A DNA stretch of 64,000 nucleotides from Yoonia tamlensis. GTDB taxonomy: Bacteria; Pseudomonadota; Alphaproteobacteria; Rhodobacterales; Rhodobacteraceae. The notes beneath the pieces are model-generated. The model was not told the origin of the DNA. It did not search any database and saw only the letters and a program-made list of their open reading frames with translations. Location: positions 1,204,097-1,268,096 of the forward strand of contig NZ_FOYP01000001.1 of the NCBI RefSeq assembly GCF_900115105.1. Direction: 5' to 3'. The translations under genes and the position numbers were made by a program. Below are positions 35,583-46,200 of this stretch, one piece after another; position 1 is the stretch's first letter, and the number at the start of each line of letters is the position of its first letter.

Positions 35583-35890
35583 GAACGCCCCAATTGATCT
35601 GTGTGGATTTGCGTTTTTGCCTTGGCCAATGCATCCGCGCTGACCCGTCGGTAGTTAACAAATGCGTTTGCGCTGAGCACGACGAAAAAGCTGTCCATAT
35701 CAATAAGAACGTAACCTTCTTCGAGTATGGCTCGGCTGAGCTGCTGGATATCTTCCGCATATAGCCGTCTGCGCCCCAACAATTCCTTGACCTGCTTTGA
35801 AGACAGCCGGAACCGGCCGCTTGGTTTACCGCCAAAGCTGACGGCGTAAAGACCCGCGATCTGCCGTGCTGCGACTGAGAAATCTGACAT
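35579..35890 (-). CDS. Unknown small protein beside mgtE
   Basis: A 103-aa protein starting MSDFSVAARQIAG; GAGG lies 7 nt upstream of the ATG at 35888-35890. I recognise no family. The sequence is basic in the middle (RFRLSSKQVKELLGRRRLYA), followed by a helix and a beta strand (LEEGYVLIDMDSFFVVLS), a layout that could be a winged helix. It is divergent from mgtE with a 23-bp palindrome between them, and convergent with the TylF gene with stops overlapping. A regulator role is possible but unproven. Confidence 0.6.
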   Translation of the reverse strand: MSDFSVAARQIAGLYAVSFGGKPSGRFRLSSKQVKELLGRRRLYAEDIQQLSRAILEEGYVLIDMDSFFVVLSANAFVNYRRVSADALAKAKTQIHTDQLGRS

Positions 35891-35921
35891 TTTCTGCCTC
35901 ATTAGATAAATATACTTACCT

Positions 35922-35944
35922 ATAGACAACATTTATTTGTCTAT
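35922..35944. promoter_or_regulatory. 23-bp palindrome between divergent genes
   Basis: ATAGACAA (35922-35929) and TTGTCTAT (35937-35944) are perfect inverted arms with a 7-nt centre. It lies in the 80-bp gap between the unknown gene (start 35890) and mgtE (start 35971), an expected place for an operator acting on both. Confidence 0.5.
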
Positions 35945-35970
35945 GTAAACACCGCCCAAGGAGAATGCAT

Positions 35971-37344
35971 ATGAATCATTTTGTAGGTGCCATCGCGCAG
36001 GACATCGATTTGTCACAACAGCTTCAGGCTGCGGTGGTTGCGCGCGATGCCGACCAATTGAGCAAGCTATTTGCGCAACTGACGCTATCGGAAGCGTTGC
36101 GCGAGTTGCTTGGCCTATCGCAAGACGATCGCAGTGCTGTCTTGACGTTGATCTCGCCCGAGTTGGCAGCGGATCTTCTTGAGGAAGCGCCACACGAACT
36201 GGCTGCCGATCTTATGGAGGACCTCGAGACCGCGCGGGCTGTCGAAATCATCGAAGAGATGGATTCGGATGTTCAGGCCGACCTGATCGGCGACATGGAA
36301 ACCGAAGAAGCCGAAGCGATCCTTGAGCAGATGGATGCCGAAGATGCGGCGGATGTGCGCAGGCTTTCGGAATATGATGATGATACTGCCGGCGGTTTGA
36401 TGATGTCGGAAGTGTTCGAATGTCGCGACACAATGACCGTCAGCGACGTGATCAAGGTGCTTGCAAAAGACGACGAGGATGTTGACCGTTATCGTGGCCA
36501 GCACCCCTATATTGTTGACGCGGAAGGAAAACTTGTTGGCGTTGTATCTTTGCGCGGTCTTTTGTCGACCAAACGCGCGACGTTATTGACGACGTTTATG
36601 GTCGAACCAATGACCGTTCTCGCGCAGGCACCTTTGTCTGACCTTGAAGATATTTTCGACAAATACGACTTTCTTGGCATTCCTGTTGTGGATGACGCGG
36701 GGCGGTTGCTTGGTGTTGTTTCACGCGATGCGGTGTCGCGGGCCTTGCTTGAACGTTCGGAAAGCGAAAACCTCAAACTGCAGGGTGTTGTCGGTGACGA
36801 AGTGCGTTCCATGCCGACATGGTTGCGGTCACGGCGCAGGCTTGCATGGCTGTCGGCCAATATCGTTTTGAACATGATCGCGGCTTCTGTGATTTCGGCC
36901 TATGAGGAAACGCTAGTCGCGGTGATTGCGATTGCGGTGTTTTTGCCGATGGTGTCGGATATGTCGGGCTGTTCGGGCAATCAGGCGGTCGGCGTCACCA
37001 TGCGCGAACTTAGCCTCGGGCTAGTGCGTCCAAAGGATGTCTTGCGGGTCTGGCTTAAGGAAATCAGCGTCGGGGTCATCAATGGTATCGCGCTTGGTGT
37101 CCTGATCGGGCTGGTGGCCTGGGTCTGGAAGGGCAGCCCTGCGCTTGGGCTTGTGATTGGTATGGCGCTGGCGCTCAATACCATGCTGGCTGTCTCAATT
37201 GGCGGCGTTGTTCCGCTTCTATTGAAACGGATCGGCCAAGACCCTGCTGTGGCCAGTGGCCCGCTTTTGACAACTGTAACCGATATGGCTGGCTTTTTCT
37301 TTGTGCTTAGCCTTGCAACCCTCATGATGCCATGGCTGGTGTGA
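35971..37344 (+). CDS. mgtE: Magnesium transporter MgtE
   Basis: A 457-aa Mg2+ channel. An N-domain with helical repeats occupies about 1-135 (LSPELAADLLEEAPHELAA, then EEMDSDVQADLIGDM). Two CBS domains follow (about 136-255). The membrane part runs from about 285, with five helices and the motif SGCSGNQAVGVTMRELSLG. The ATG at 35971 is preferred because AAGGAG ends 7 nt before it; another ATG at 35965 is too close to that site. The next gene begins 3 nt after the stop, so the two may be cotranscribed. Confidence 0.95.
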   Translation: MNHFVGAIAQDIDLSQQLQAAVVARDADQLSKLFAQLTLSEALRELLGLSQDDRSAVLTLISPELAADLLEEAPHELAADLMEDLETARAVEIIEEMDSDVQADLIGDMETEEAEAILEQMDAEDAADVRRLSEYDDDTAGGLMMSEVFECRDTMTVSDVIKVLAKDDEDVDRYRGQHPYIVDAEGKLVGVVSLRGLLSTKRATLLTTFMVEPMTVLAQAPLSDLEDIFDKYDFLGIPVVDDAGRLLGVVSRDAVSRALLERSESENLKLQGVVGDEVRSMPTWLRSRRRLAWLSANIVLNMIAASVISAYEETLVAVIAIAVFLPMVSDMSGCSGNQAVGVTMRELSLGLVRPKDVLRVWLKEISVGVINGIALGVLIGLVAWVWKGSPALGLVIGMALALNTMLAVSIGGVVPLLLKRIGQDPAVASGPLLTTVTDMAGFFFVLSLATLMMPWLV

Positions 37345-37346
37345 TT

Positions 37347-37799
37347 ATGAAAAACCCCAAAAAACCAAAGCCCGACCTGATGGTCATCGGCTGGACTGAA
37401 TATCTTGATCTGCCGGAACTGGGTTTGCGCCAGATCAAGGCGAAAATCGACACCGGCGCGCGGACATCCGCGCTCCATGCGACCAACATCGAACCGTTTG
37501 ATCGTGACGGCAAGGAATGGGTGCGTTTTCAGGTGCAGCCCGATTCAAATGCTGCCGAAGTCTGGGTCGAAACCCCGATCTATGACCGGCGCGAAATCAA
37601 GAATACCAGCGGCATCGCCGAAGAACGGATCGTCATTCGTACCGACCTGAAACTGATCGACAGATCATGGCCAATTTCAGTGTCGCTGACTGATCGCAGC
37701 AATATGCGTTTCGAGATGATCGTCGGGCGTACTGCGCTCAAACATCACAACATCGCTGTGCATACGCGCCGCGCAACCCTGACCCGCAAGAACGGTTAG
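37347..37799 (+). CDS. RimB-type retropepsin-like protease (ATP-dependent zinc protease family)
   Basis: A 150-aa protein of PF05618. The hallmark KIDTGARTSALHA contains the aspartic-protease-like DTG, and FEMIVGRTAL is the second conserved strand. Family members were once called zinc proteases and are now seen as retropepsin-like; those next to rimK (RimB) act on the polyglutamate tail that RimK adds to ribosomal protein S6. The ATG at 37347 is used, with a further in-frame ATG at 37332 inside mgtE. rimK follows after 30 nt. Confidence 0.85.
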   Translation: MKNPKKPKPDLMVIGWTEYLDLPELGLRQIKAKIDTGARTSALHATNIEPFDRDGKEWVRFQVQPDSNAAEVWVETPIYDRREIKNTSGIAEERIVIRTDLKLIDRSWPISVSLTDRSNMRFEMIVGRTALKHHNIAVHTRRATLTRKNG

Positions 37800-37829
37800 T
37801 AAAGCCTTTTAGGCAGAAAGGATTTTCTC

Positions 37830-38735
37830 ATGAAAATCGCTATGATGGCACGTAATGCCAAATTGTATTCGCACCAGCGTCTGAAAGAAGCCGCAGAAGC
37901 GCGCGGCCATGAATTCCATGTTATCAATACGTTGCAGTGCTATATGAACATCGCGTCGCGGCGTCCTGAAATGTACTACAATGGCGAAAAGCTCGAAGGG
38001 TTTGACGCTGTGATCCCGCGTATCGGGACATCGGTTACCTTTTACGGTCTGGCCGTCTTGCGCCAGTTCGAAATGATGGGTGTTTATCCGCTGAATGAAA
38101 GCGTGGCCATTGGCCGGAGCCGCGACAAATTGCGGTCGATGCAATTGCTGGCGCGTGATGGTATCGGCCTTCCTGTCACCACATTTGCGCATGATCCAAA
38201 GCAGACCGAACAGGTGCTGAAACTTGCCGGCGGCGCGCCGGTAGTAATCAAACTGCTGGAAGGGACCCAAGGGATCGGCGTTGTTCTAGCTGATACCGAC
38301 CGGTCGGCAAAATCGGTGGTCGAGGCGTTCCGCGGCGCGGGTGTGAACATCCTGCTGCAAGAATTCATCAAGGAATCCGGCGGCACAGATATTCGTGCGA
38401 TTGTTGTCGGTGGCAAAGTGATTGCCGCGATGAAACGCACCGGTGCCGAAGGCGATTTCCGTTCAAACCTGCACCGTGGCGGGTCGGCCAAGCTGATCAA
38501 ACTGTCGCCCGAAGAACGCTCTACCGCTGTGCGCGCCGCCAAATCAATGGGGCTGAATGTTTGCGGCGTGGATATGCTGCGCGCAAATCATGGCCCAGTG
38601 GTGATGGAAGTAAACTCGTCTCCGGGTCTCGAAGGCGTTGAAAAGGCGACTGGCCTCGACGTTGCTGGCAAGATCATCGAATACATCGAAAAGAATGCTG
38701 CAAAAGGCAACACAAAGACAAAGGGCAAAGGCTAA
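37830..38735 (+). CDS. rimK: RimK-family alpha-L-glutamate ligase
   Basis: A 301-aa ATP-grasp ligase that adds glutamate residues to the C-terminus of ribosomal protein S6 in studied bacteria. Motifs are [37 protein letters not shown] and [23 protein letters not shown] lies 8 nt before the ATG. It stands between the protease and a desuccinylase-like gene in one operon. Confidence 0.95.
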   Translation: MKIAMMARNAKLYSHQRLKEAAEARGHEFHVINTLQCYMNIASRRPEMYYNGEKLEGFDAVIPRIGTSVTFYGLAVLRQFEMMGVYPLNESVAIGRSRDKLRSMQLLARDGIGLPVTTFAHDPKQTEQVLKLAGGAPVVIKLLEGTQGIGVVLADTDRSAKSVVEAFRGAGVNILLQEFIKESGGTDIRAIVVGGKVIAAMKRTGAEGDFRSNLHRGGSAKLIKLSPEERSTAVRAAKSMGLNVCGVDMLRANHGPVVMEVNSSPGLEGVEKATGLDVAGKIIEYIEKNAAKGNTKTKGKG

Positions 38736-39778
38736 TGCCTATTCGCGCAGCGTTTGAGATTGGCGGGCATCGTATCGCCGCAGGCACCCGTCGGACCGTT
38801 GACCTTCCGGTCAGTGTGCTGTCGGATCACACGCCGGTTTCCATGTCGGTGCACGTCATTCACGGTAAGGCCGATGGCCCGACCGTGTTTGTCAGCGCGG
38901 GCATCCACGGTGATGAGGTGATCGGCGTCGAAATTGTGCGGCGTCTGTTGCGCGCGCCAAATCTCAAATCGCTGCGCGGCACGCTGATTGTGATCCCGAT
39001 TGTGAACGCATTCGGGTTCATTAACCATTCGCGGTATTTGCCTGACCGGCGCGACCTTAACCGGATGTTTCCTGGTACTGTGGGCGGCTCGCTTGCGTCG
39101 CGGCTCGCGCATCTTTTCCTGACCGAAATTGTTGCGCGCAGCGATCTTGGCATTGATCTGCATTCCGCGGCCATCCACCGCACCAATCTACCCCAAGTGC
39201 GCATTTCGCCGGATAATACCTATACCGCCGAACTTGCCGAAGTTTTTGGCGCACCCGTGATTTTGCAATCGCCCCTGCGCGAAGGATCGTTACGCGGCGC
39301 GGCCAAAGAGATTGGCAAGGATATTTTGCTGTATGAAGCCGGCGAAGGCCTGCGATTTGATGAAATGTCGGTGCGGGCAGGGGTTGCAGGTATTTTGCGG
39401 GTCTTGCGGCACGTCAATATGGTCGCGGCAAAAGGTATCGCCAAACCCAAGGCGCCACCGCAATATTGCAGTTCCAGCAAATGGCTGCGGGCTCCGGCTG
39501 GCGGGCTGATCCGCACATTCAAAGCCGAAGGCGATGTTGTCGCTGAAGGTGACGTAATGGGCGTTGTGGCCGACCCGTTTGGCGAAAAAGAAGAGGAAAT
39601 CGTCGCGCCGTTCAACGGGATTGTGGTTGGCCGCGCCGTGCTGCCCATCGTCAATGAAGGCGACGCGGTATTCCATCTTGCGCGCGTTAAATCCATGTCA
39701 AAGGCAGAAGACGCCGTTGGCGATCTGAACGATCAATTGACCGACGACCCGCTGTTCGACGAAGATGAAATCATCTGA
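38735..39778 (+). CDS. Succinylglutamate desuccinylase/aspartoacylase family protein
   Basis: A 347-aa M14-like zinc hydrolase. Zinc ligands and catalytic residues are visible in SAGIHGDEVIGVEIVRRLL, ARSDLGIDLHSAAIHRTN and the region LLYEAGEGLRFDE. A C-terminal beta-rich part (APAGGLIRTFKAEGD, GVVADPFGEKEEE) resembles a biotinyl-like fold found in this family. Its ATG overlaps the rimK stop by one base (TAATG). The gene trio protease-rimK-desuccinylase recurs in proteobacteria, so it probably removes acyl or glutamyl groups linked to RimK products. Confidence 0.88.
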   Translation: MPIRAAFEIGGHRIAAGTRRTVDLPVSVLSDHTPVSMSVHVIHGKADGPTVFVSAGIHGDEVIGVEIVRRLLRAPNLKSLRGTLIVIPIVNAFGFINHSRYLPDRRDLNRMFPGTVGGSLASRLAHLFLTEIVARSDLGIDLHSAAIHRTNLPQVRISPDNTYTAELAEVFGAPVILQSPLREGSLRGAAKEIGKDILLYEAGEGLRFDEMSVRAGVAGILRVLRHVNMVAAKGIAKPKAPPQYCSSSKWLRAPAGGLIRTFKAEGDVVAEGDVMGVVADPFGEKEEEIVAPFNGIVVGRAVLPIVNEGDAVFHLARVKSMSKAEDAVGDLNDQLTDDPLFDEDEII

Positions 39779-39796
39779 CCCGCACAGGCCCAACAG

Positions 39797-39825
39797 TCAA
39801 AAGCCTGCGCATCGCCGGCTTTTGA
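39797..39825. terminator. Hairpin between convergent genes
   Basis: TCAAAAGCC (39797-39805) and GGCTTTTGA (39817-39825) form a 9-bp stem with an 11-nt loop, 19 nt after the desuccinylase stop and 52 nt before the Anbu stop. No long T-run follows on either strand. Confidence 0.5.
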
Positions 39826-39876
39826 TCCTGTCTTAAGGGGTAGGGAAATTCGCGCCGAAGGCGTGTTTGCAGGATC

Positions 39877-40626
39877 TTAAACGGGGTCTTGCCGCGTGAT
39901 ATTCAAATGCAACATTTCGTCAAAGGCTTTTCGCAATGCGCTAGACCAGCCGGTAGACAGACGTTGAAAATCGGGATCGAATTCTTCGATACGGCGGTTT
40001 TGTGCAAACTTCAGCTTGCCCGTTTCAATCACCGACAAATCCAGCGGCATCCCCACCGAAAGGTTCGACCGCAAGGTTGAATCCATCGACAAAAGCGCGG
40101 CCGTCACCGAAACATCCAGCGGCGTTTCAGGCGTGATGATCCGGTCAAGGATCGGTTTGCCGTATTTATGTTCGCCGATCTGGAAATAGGGGGTTTCGGG
40201 AGTAGCTTCGATAAAATTGCCAGCCGTATAGACATGGAACAGACGGTGCGCCCCACCGGCGCGCTGTCCACCGACAAGAATTGAACTCATGGTGCTTTCG
40301 CCGGTTTGCGACATGCCCGGCCCATAGCGGGTTTGCACGACCTGCATCGCATCACCCACCAGTTCGGCGATCCGGAACATCGAGGGCGCCGAAAGAATTG
40401 TTTCGAGCCCGTTTTCAGGGTGGTCGATGTTTTCTTGCAGCAACGAGATCACAGCCTGTGTTATCGCAAGATTACCCGCAGTCATCAACGTAATGCAGCG
40501 GTCATTCGGGACTTCCCAAGTGAACATCTTTTTGAATTTGGCAATATTATCAAGACCCGCGTTGGTGCGCGTGTCCGACAGAAAAACCATACCGGCATCA
40601 AGTTTGATTGCGACGCAATAGGTCAT
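39877..40626 (-). CDS. Anbu-type proteasome-like peptidase
   Basis: A 249-aa Ntn-hydrolase of the Anbu family, related to HslV and proteasome beta subunits. The start MTYCVAIKLDAG leaves T2 as the likely N-terminal nucleophile once Met is removed; LSDTRTNAG and KFKKMFTW supply the catalytic Asp and Lys. Anbu forms open helical or ring assemblies in studied cases; its substrate is unknown. It is the last of a leftward set with an alpha-E protein and a circularly permuted ATP-grasp protein, facing a transglutaminase gene, the conserved Anbu neighbourhood. Confidence 0.92.
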   Translation of the reverse strand: MTYCVAIKLDAGMVFLSDTRTNAGLDNIAKFKKMFTWEVPNDRCITLMTAGNLAITQAVISLLQENIDHPENGLETILSAPSMFRIAELVGDAMQVVQTRYGPGMSQTGESTMSSILVGGQRAGGAHRLFHVYTAGNFIEATPETPYFQIGEHKYGKPILDRIITPETPLDVSVTAALLSMDSTLRSNLSVGMPLDLSVIETGKLKFAQNRRIEEFDPDFQRLSTGWSSALRKAFDEMLHLNITRQDPV

Positions 40627-40727
40627 GTTTTGCTCCAGTGGCGAAATTCCAGAGCCGATCTATGCGGCATCTTGGCAGGTGCTGCAAGTTGATCAATGCA
40701 GCAGACTTGCCAAAAATGCATCTAAGA

Positions 40728-41696
40728 TTATTGATCAGGCGTTGTGACGGCTCCGAAACCAAATGCGTCCGCAGTCATAGCGGCCAGACTGTTGGTATCA
40801 AGAATGAAATTGGTCAGCCATTCATGCAGCCCGAACTGAAATATTTCGTCCAGATCCTGATCAATAAGTAACTGATTTTTATTACGGAATTTCTTGATCA
40901 GCTCTTGCTGCGGCGCTGCGTCGGCTTGTGCCAATTCTGTCAGTTCAACACATAGCTGGTCCAGCGCCGTGCGCAGCGATCTTGGGCTATGCGCGTTCAG
41001 CACAAGCATATCGACCACACCTTCGGCATCGGGGCTGCGTCCGTATTCATGGCGAAACGCGGTCGCGGAATTGGCTGCGCGCAGGATTTGCAGCCATTGC
41101 AAATAATCAAGACCGCCACCAACATCAGCAACTTTGGGCAGCAGCACATGGTATTTCACGTCCAAAAGGCGTGCGGTCGCATCAGCGCGTTCGAACCATT
41201 TGCCGATTTGCACAAACCCGAGCCGCTGGTCGCGCATCATCGTGCCCAAGATCGAGCCTACGATCAGCGCAGCGCGCCCCTGCACCCAATCCAGAAATGC
41301 GGTTAGGTTCGTGCGGTCGAATTCTTCACTGAGGTGTTTTTTCAGCTGTGACTGGGTTTGGTTAATCGCCTCCCAGACTTCGGAGGTAAGTGAAGGGCGC
41401 ACAGCCTTGGCATTCTGGCGCGCGGCAAGGATACACGACACAATCGAAGACGGGTTGGTTTCGTCGCGCACCAGATGTTCGCGCACGGTGCTTGATGTCG
41501 CCGCTTCGGGACCACCCGGAAAACTGCCAGAACAGCCAGAGGCGATAACGATGGATGTCCATTCGCTTAATGTGGCGCCGCTTTGACGTGGGAGCGCATC
41601 CATGCGGCGTCCGGCATCCAAAAGCCGCGCCATATTGTCCATGCGTTCAACATAGCGCGACATCCAAAAAAGTCCTTCTGCGGTCCGGCTAAGCAT
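40728..41696 (-). CDS. Alpha-E domain protein (DUF403)
   Basis: A 322-aa all-helical protein beginning MLSRTAEGLFWMSRYVERMD, the signature of the alpha-E family (PF04168). Members always accompany circularly permuted ATP-grasp enzymes and may be their structural partners in a predicted amide-bond-forming system. The start overlaps the end of the ATP-grasp gene by 8 nt. A gap of 101 nt separates it from the Anbu gene. Confidence 0.92.
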   Translation of the reverse strand: MLSRTAEGLFWMSRYVERMDNMARLLDAGRRMDALPRQSGATLSEWTSIVIASGCSGSFPGGPEAATSSTVREHLVRDETNPSSIVSCILAARQNAKAVRPSLTSEVWEAINQTQSQLKKHLSEEFDRTNLTAFLDWVQGRAALIVGSILGTMMRDQRLGFVQIGKWFERADATARLLDVKYHVLLPKVADVGGGLDYLQWLQILRAANSATAFRHEYGRSPDAEGVVDMLVLNAHSPRSLRTALDQLCVELTELAQADAAPQQELIKKFRNKNQLLIDQDLDEIFQFGLHEWLTNFILDTNSLAAMTADAFGFGAVTTPDQ

Positions 41697-43110
41697 GTGA
41701 TGTCCGATCTGATGAGAGTACCCAAGTATCTTTTACGCCGCCGCCCTGACTCGAATTTACCACCAGCGATCCTTCTTGCAGGGCTACTCGTGTTAATCCG
41801 CTGGGGATCAATGCGGTTTTCTTGCCTGAAATGACAAAGGGCCGTAAATCCACATGGCGCGGCGACATGCCGTCAGGCGTCAAAACCGGCGAGGTCGACA
41901 GCGCCAGCGTCGGCTGTGCGATGTAATTGGTCGGGTTTGCGACCAGTTTGGCGCGGAATTCTTCCACTTGTTCAGGCGTTGATGTCGGCCCGACAAGCAT
42001 GCCGTAGCCGCCTGATCCATGTACTTCCTTGACGACAAGTTCGGCCAGATGATCAAGCACATATTTCAATTCATCGGGGCGCTCGCAGCAATAGGTAGGT
42101 ACGTTTTCGATGATCGGTTCTTCGTTCAGGTAAAACCGGATCATATCGGGCACATAGGTATAGATCGATTTATCGTCCGCAATGCCCGTTCCTGGCGCAT
42201 TCACAAGCGTAATATTGCCTGCTTTCATAGCGCGAATAATTCCCGGAACGCCTAGCGTGCTACCTTCGAAAAACACTTCGGGGTCCATAAAGTCATCATC
42301 AAGTCGCCGGTAAAGCACATCAACGCGTTCGGGGCCGTTGGTTGTACGCATATAGACAATGTCGTCTTCGACAAACATATCGGACCCTTCGACAAGTTCG
42401 ATCCCCATCAGATCCGCGAGAAAATAATGTTCGTAATAGGCCGAATTGTATTGGCCCGGTGTCAGCAGTGCGAGCGTCGGCCGTCCGCTGCAATTTGCGG
42501 GCGCCACATCTTGCATGGCCGTGGCAAGCAATTCGCCGTAGCCGTCAACAGGGCGCACATGCCCGCCTTCGAACAGATCGGGGAACATGCGGTGCATGAC
42601 TTCGCGGTTTTGCAACACATAAGACACGCCAGATGGGGTGCGGCAATTGTCTTCGAGCACATAAAACTGGCCTTCACCGGTGCGTACGATATCAACGCCG
42701 ATAATATGCGACCAGATATCATTGGGTGGCCGGTAGCCGTTCATCTGTTTGAGATAGGCGGGATTTTTCAGGATCATTTCTTCGGGCATGATCCCTTCTT
42801 TGACGATGTTTCGCGCGCCATACACATCGGCAATAAAGCAGTTCAGCGCGTTGGCCCGTTGAATAGAGCCGCGTTCGACAATCGACCATTCGCTTTCGTT
42901 AAATACGCGCGGCACCATATCAAAAGGAATAAGCCGGTCGGGGTCGGTGCCTTCGGTATAGACCGCAAATGTAATACCGATGCGGCGGAACAATTCTTCT
43001 GCTTCTGCCTGCCGCTCGAGCAAGGCCACTGGCCCATGTTTTTTTAGCCAGGCATCAATCACTGCATATTCGGCGCGCAATGCTGAATCACGAAACATCT
43101 CGTTATACAT
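41689..43110 (-). CDS. Circularly permuted ATP-grasp protein (DUF404/407)
   Basis: About 473 aa, family CP_ATPgrasp. Motifs include IPFDMVPRVFNESEW, GARNIVKEGIMPEEMI, YVLEDNCRTPSGVSYVLQNR and VVKEVHGSGGYGMLVGP. Such enzymes are thought to form peptide or amide bonds using ATP, from comparative genomics; the substrate is not known. The ATG at 43108-43110 (MYNEMF) has AGGA at a good distance, but ATGs at 43116 and 43137 (MPKKTTG) are also possible. The gene is divergent from the transglutaminase gene with about 140 nt between. Confidence 0.9.
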   Translation of the reverse strand: MYNEMFRDSALRAEYAVIDAWLKKHGPVALLERQAEAEELFRRIGITFAVYTEGTDPDRLIPFDMVPRVFNESEWSIVERGSIQRANALNCFIADVYGARNIVKEGIMPEEMILKNPAYLKQMNGYRPPNDIWSHIIGVDIVRTGEGQFYVLEDNCRTPSGVSYVLQNREVMHRMFPDLFEGGHVRPVDGYGELLATAMQDVAPANCSGRPTLALLTPGQYNSAYYEHYFLADLMGIELVEGSDMFVEDDIVYMRTTNGPERVDVLYRRLDDDFMDPEVFFEGSTLGVPGIIRAMKAGNITLVNAPGTGIADDKSIYTYVPDMIRFYLNEEPIIENVPTYCCERPDELKYVLDHLAELVVKEVHGSGGYGMLVGPTSTPEQVEEFRAKLVANPTNYIAQPTLALSTSPVLTPDGMSPRHVDLRPFVISGKKTALIPSGLTRVALQEGSLVVNSSQGGGVKDTWVLSSDRTSHA

Positions 43111-43250
43111 ACTCATTCCTGTCGTTTTTTTAGGCATCGGACCTTTGTGACAGCGTTCATTCACGCCAAACTATTTTCATTGATCAAGAAATAACATCTA
43201 ATGAGCGAAACCAAGCCTCTTGCGGCACTTATTGAGGAAATAGTTCACAG

Positions 43251-46200
43251 ATGTCTATTAAAGTGGCACTTTCACACAAGACGACCTATTCTTATGATCG
43301 TCTGATTACCCTCGCGCCGCATATTGTCCGGCTTAGGCCGACACCGCATGCCCGTACACCGATCAAAAGCTATAGTCTGACGGTCGCGCCAAAATCGCAT
43401 TTTGTGAACTGGCAGCAAGATGCGTTTTCCAACTGGCAGGCGCGTCTGGTGTTTCCCGAACCCACCCGCGAATTGTCTGTCACCGTGGATCTGGTTGCGG
43501 ATATGGTCGCGATCAACCCGTTTGATTTCTTTTTGGATGCAACGGCCGACAAGGTGCCGTTTCTTTATGACAAGGCGCTTTTGCGCGATCTCAAACCGTA
43601 CCTCAAGAAAACCGCGCGCGGTGATGCCTTTGAACAATTTGTGGCCAATGCACCGCCGCAAACGGGCGATACCAACAATTGGCTGGTCGCGATTAACCAA
43701 TATGTCGCGGATTCGATTGCCTATACCATCCGTATGGAACCGGGCGTGCAAACCCCGACCGAAACCATCAAAAAGGCGCTTGGATCATGCCGTGACAGTG
43801 CTTGGCTTTTGGTCGCGCTGTTTCGCAGTCTTGGCTATGCGGCGCGGTTTGTGTCGGGCTATCTGATCCAGCTGACCGCCGATCAAAAACCGATCTCTGG
43901 CCCCTCTGGCCCGACCGAGGATTTCACCGATTTGCACGCATGGACAGAAGTTTACCTGCCCGGCGCCGGCTGGGTCGGGATGGATCCGACTTCGGGGCTT
44001 TTTGCGGGTGAAGGTCATATTCCGCTGGCTTGCACGCCAGAGCCAAGCTCTGCCGCCGCGATTTCAGGCGCCCATGATGTGGCCGAGGTGACATTCGGCT
44101 TTGAGATGTCCGTGCAGCGCATCGCAGAGCCGCCGCGCGTCACACGGCCCTTGTCGCCCAACCAATGGGCCGAGATCGACCGCGCGGGCCAAACTATTGA
44201 AACCAAACTAAAAGCCCAGGATATGCGGCTGACGATGGGTGGCGAGCCGACATTCATTTCCGCCAACGACCGTGACGGTGCGGAATGGAATACCGATGCG
44301 GTAGGCCCGACCAAACAACAATATGCCGATGATTTGCTGCGCCGCCTGCACAAACGTTTCGCCCCGCACGGTGTTCTGCACCACGGCCAAGGCAAATGGT
44401 ACCCGGGTGAAGCACTGCCTCGCTGGGCCTATTCGATCATTTGGCGCGGTGACGGTCTGCCGCTTTGGAATGATGTGGACCTGATCGCCAAAGAGGGCAC
44501 AGGCAAAGCAACCACCGAGACGGCCAGCGATTTTGCGTCGAAATTGGCGGAAAACCTTGGGTTTGACGATGATTATGTGCATGAAATCTACGAAGACCCG
44601 CTGCATTTCATGGGGACAGAGGCGCTTTTGCCCGAAAACGTCACCGCGGAAGACAGCGAACTGGCCGATCCGCAAGAACGCGCGCGGCTGATCCGCATGA
44701 TGAACAACGGGCTGGATAAACCGTCCAGCTTTGCGATCCCGTTGCAACTGGCGCAGGCAAAAGCATCAGCGCACCGGCGGTTTAAATGGGCGTCGGAACG
44801 TTGGACCACGCGGCGCGGAAAACTATTCTTGACGCCCGGAGATAGCCCCGCCGGATTGCGGCTGCCGCTTGCCACCTTGCGCAAAAGCGAGCGCGACAAG
44901 AAGGGCAAACGTATCCGTGTTGACAAACCGTTCCAGCGTGACCCGCTGACCCGCCGCCCGCCAATTCCAGCGCGGCGTCTGATGCAGGTCCCGTTTGATG
45001 GTGCTGCAGGGCCCGCCCAAACCTATGAAGCCGATTACTGGCTGCGCGATATTGGCAGCTCTGACGACTGGATCGCGGGCGGCCAGACTTTCTGGGAAGA
45101 GGGCACACCGATCCGCACCGCGCTTACCGTCGAGGTGCGTGCAGGTATTTTGCACGTCTTTATGCCGCCCACCGGATCCGCCGACGAATATCTTGATCTG
45201 GTCGAAGCCGCCGAAGAAACCGCCAAAGACATGGGGCTGACCGTGCGTATCGAAGGCTACGAGCCGCCGCGCGATCCTTCAATCAACGTGATCCGCGTCA
45301 CGCCCGACCCAGGCGTGATTGAAATCAACATTCATCCCGCCAATAACTGGAACGGTCTGCGCGACATCACAGAAGCGCTGTACGAAGAAGCGCGCCAATG
45401 TGAACTGGACAGCTTTACCTTTATGGTTGACGGGCGGCTGACAGGGTCGGGCGGCGGCAACCATATCGTGGTTGGCGGGCAAACACCCAGCGACAGCCCG
45501 TTCTTGCGGCGGCCTGATCTTGCGGCTTCGGTTGTGCGCTATTGGCAGCGGCATCCGTCGCTATCCTATCTGTTTTCTGGCACATTTATCGGCCCGACAT
45601 CGCAGGCGCCACGGTTCGACGAAGGCCGTTCCGGCAATGTCTACGAGATGGAAATCGCATTGGCCGAATTGCAGCGGATGCAAGACAGCGGGCAGGGGTT
45701 CCCTTGGCTGTCCGACCGGATCTTGCGGCATTTGCTGACCGATCTGACCGGCAATACCCACCGTGCCGAAATTTGCATCGACAAGATGTTTTCGCCCGAC
45801 AGCCCGACAGGGCGTTTGGGGCTGGTGGAATTCCGCGGATTTGAAATGCCGCCGCATTGGCAGATGTCGATGGCGCAGGGGCTTATTATCCGCGCGCTTC
45901 TGGCGTGGTTTTGGGATAAGCCTTATACCGAGCCGCTGATCGACTGGAAAAGCGATTTGCACGACAAACACCTGTTGCCGCACCATGTCTGGGATGATTT
46001 CAAAGAGGTGCTTGCCGATCTGTCCGGCGCGCACGGGTTTGAGTTCCGCCCCGATTGGTATGACGCGCAATTCGAATTCCGCTTCCCCGAGGTCGGAAGT
46101 ACCGAAGTCGAAGGGCTGACGCTTTGTTTGCGTAACGCGATCGAACCTTGGCTGGTTTTGGGCGAAGAAAGCACAGGCGGCGGTACGTCGCGCTATGTCG

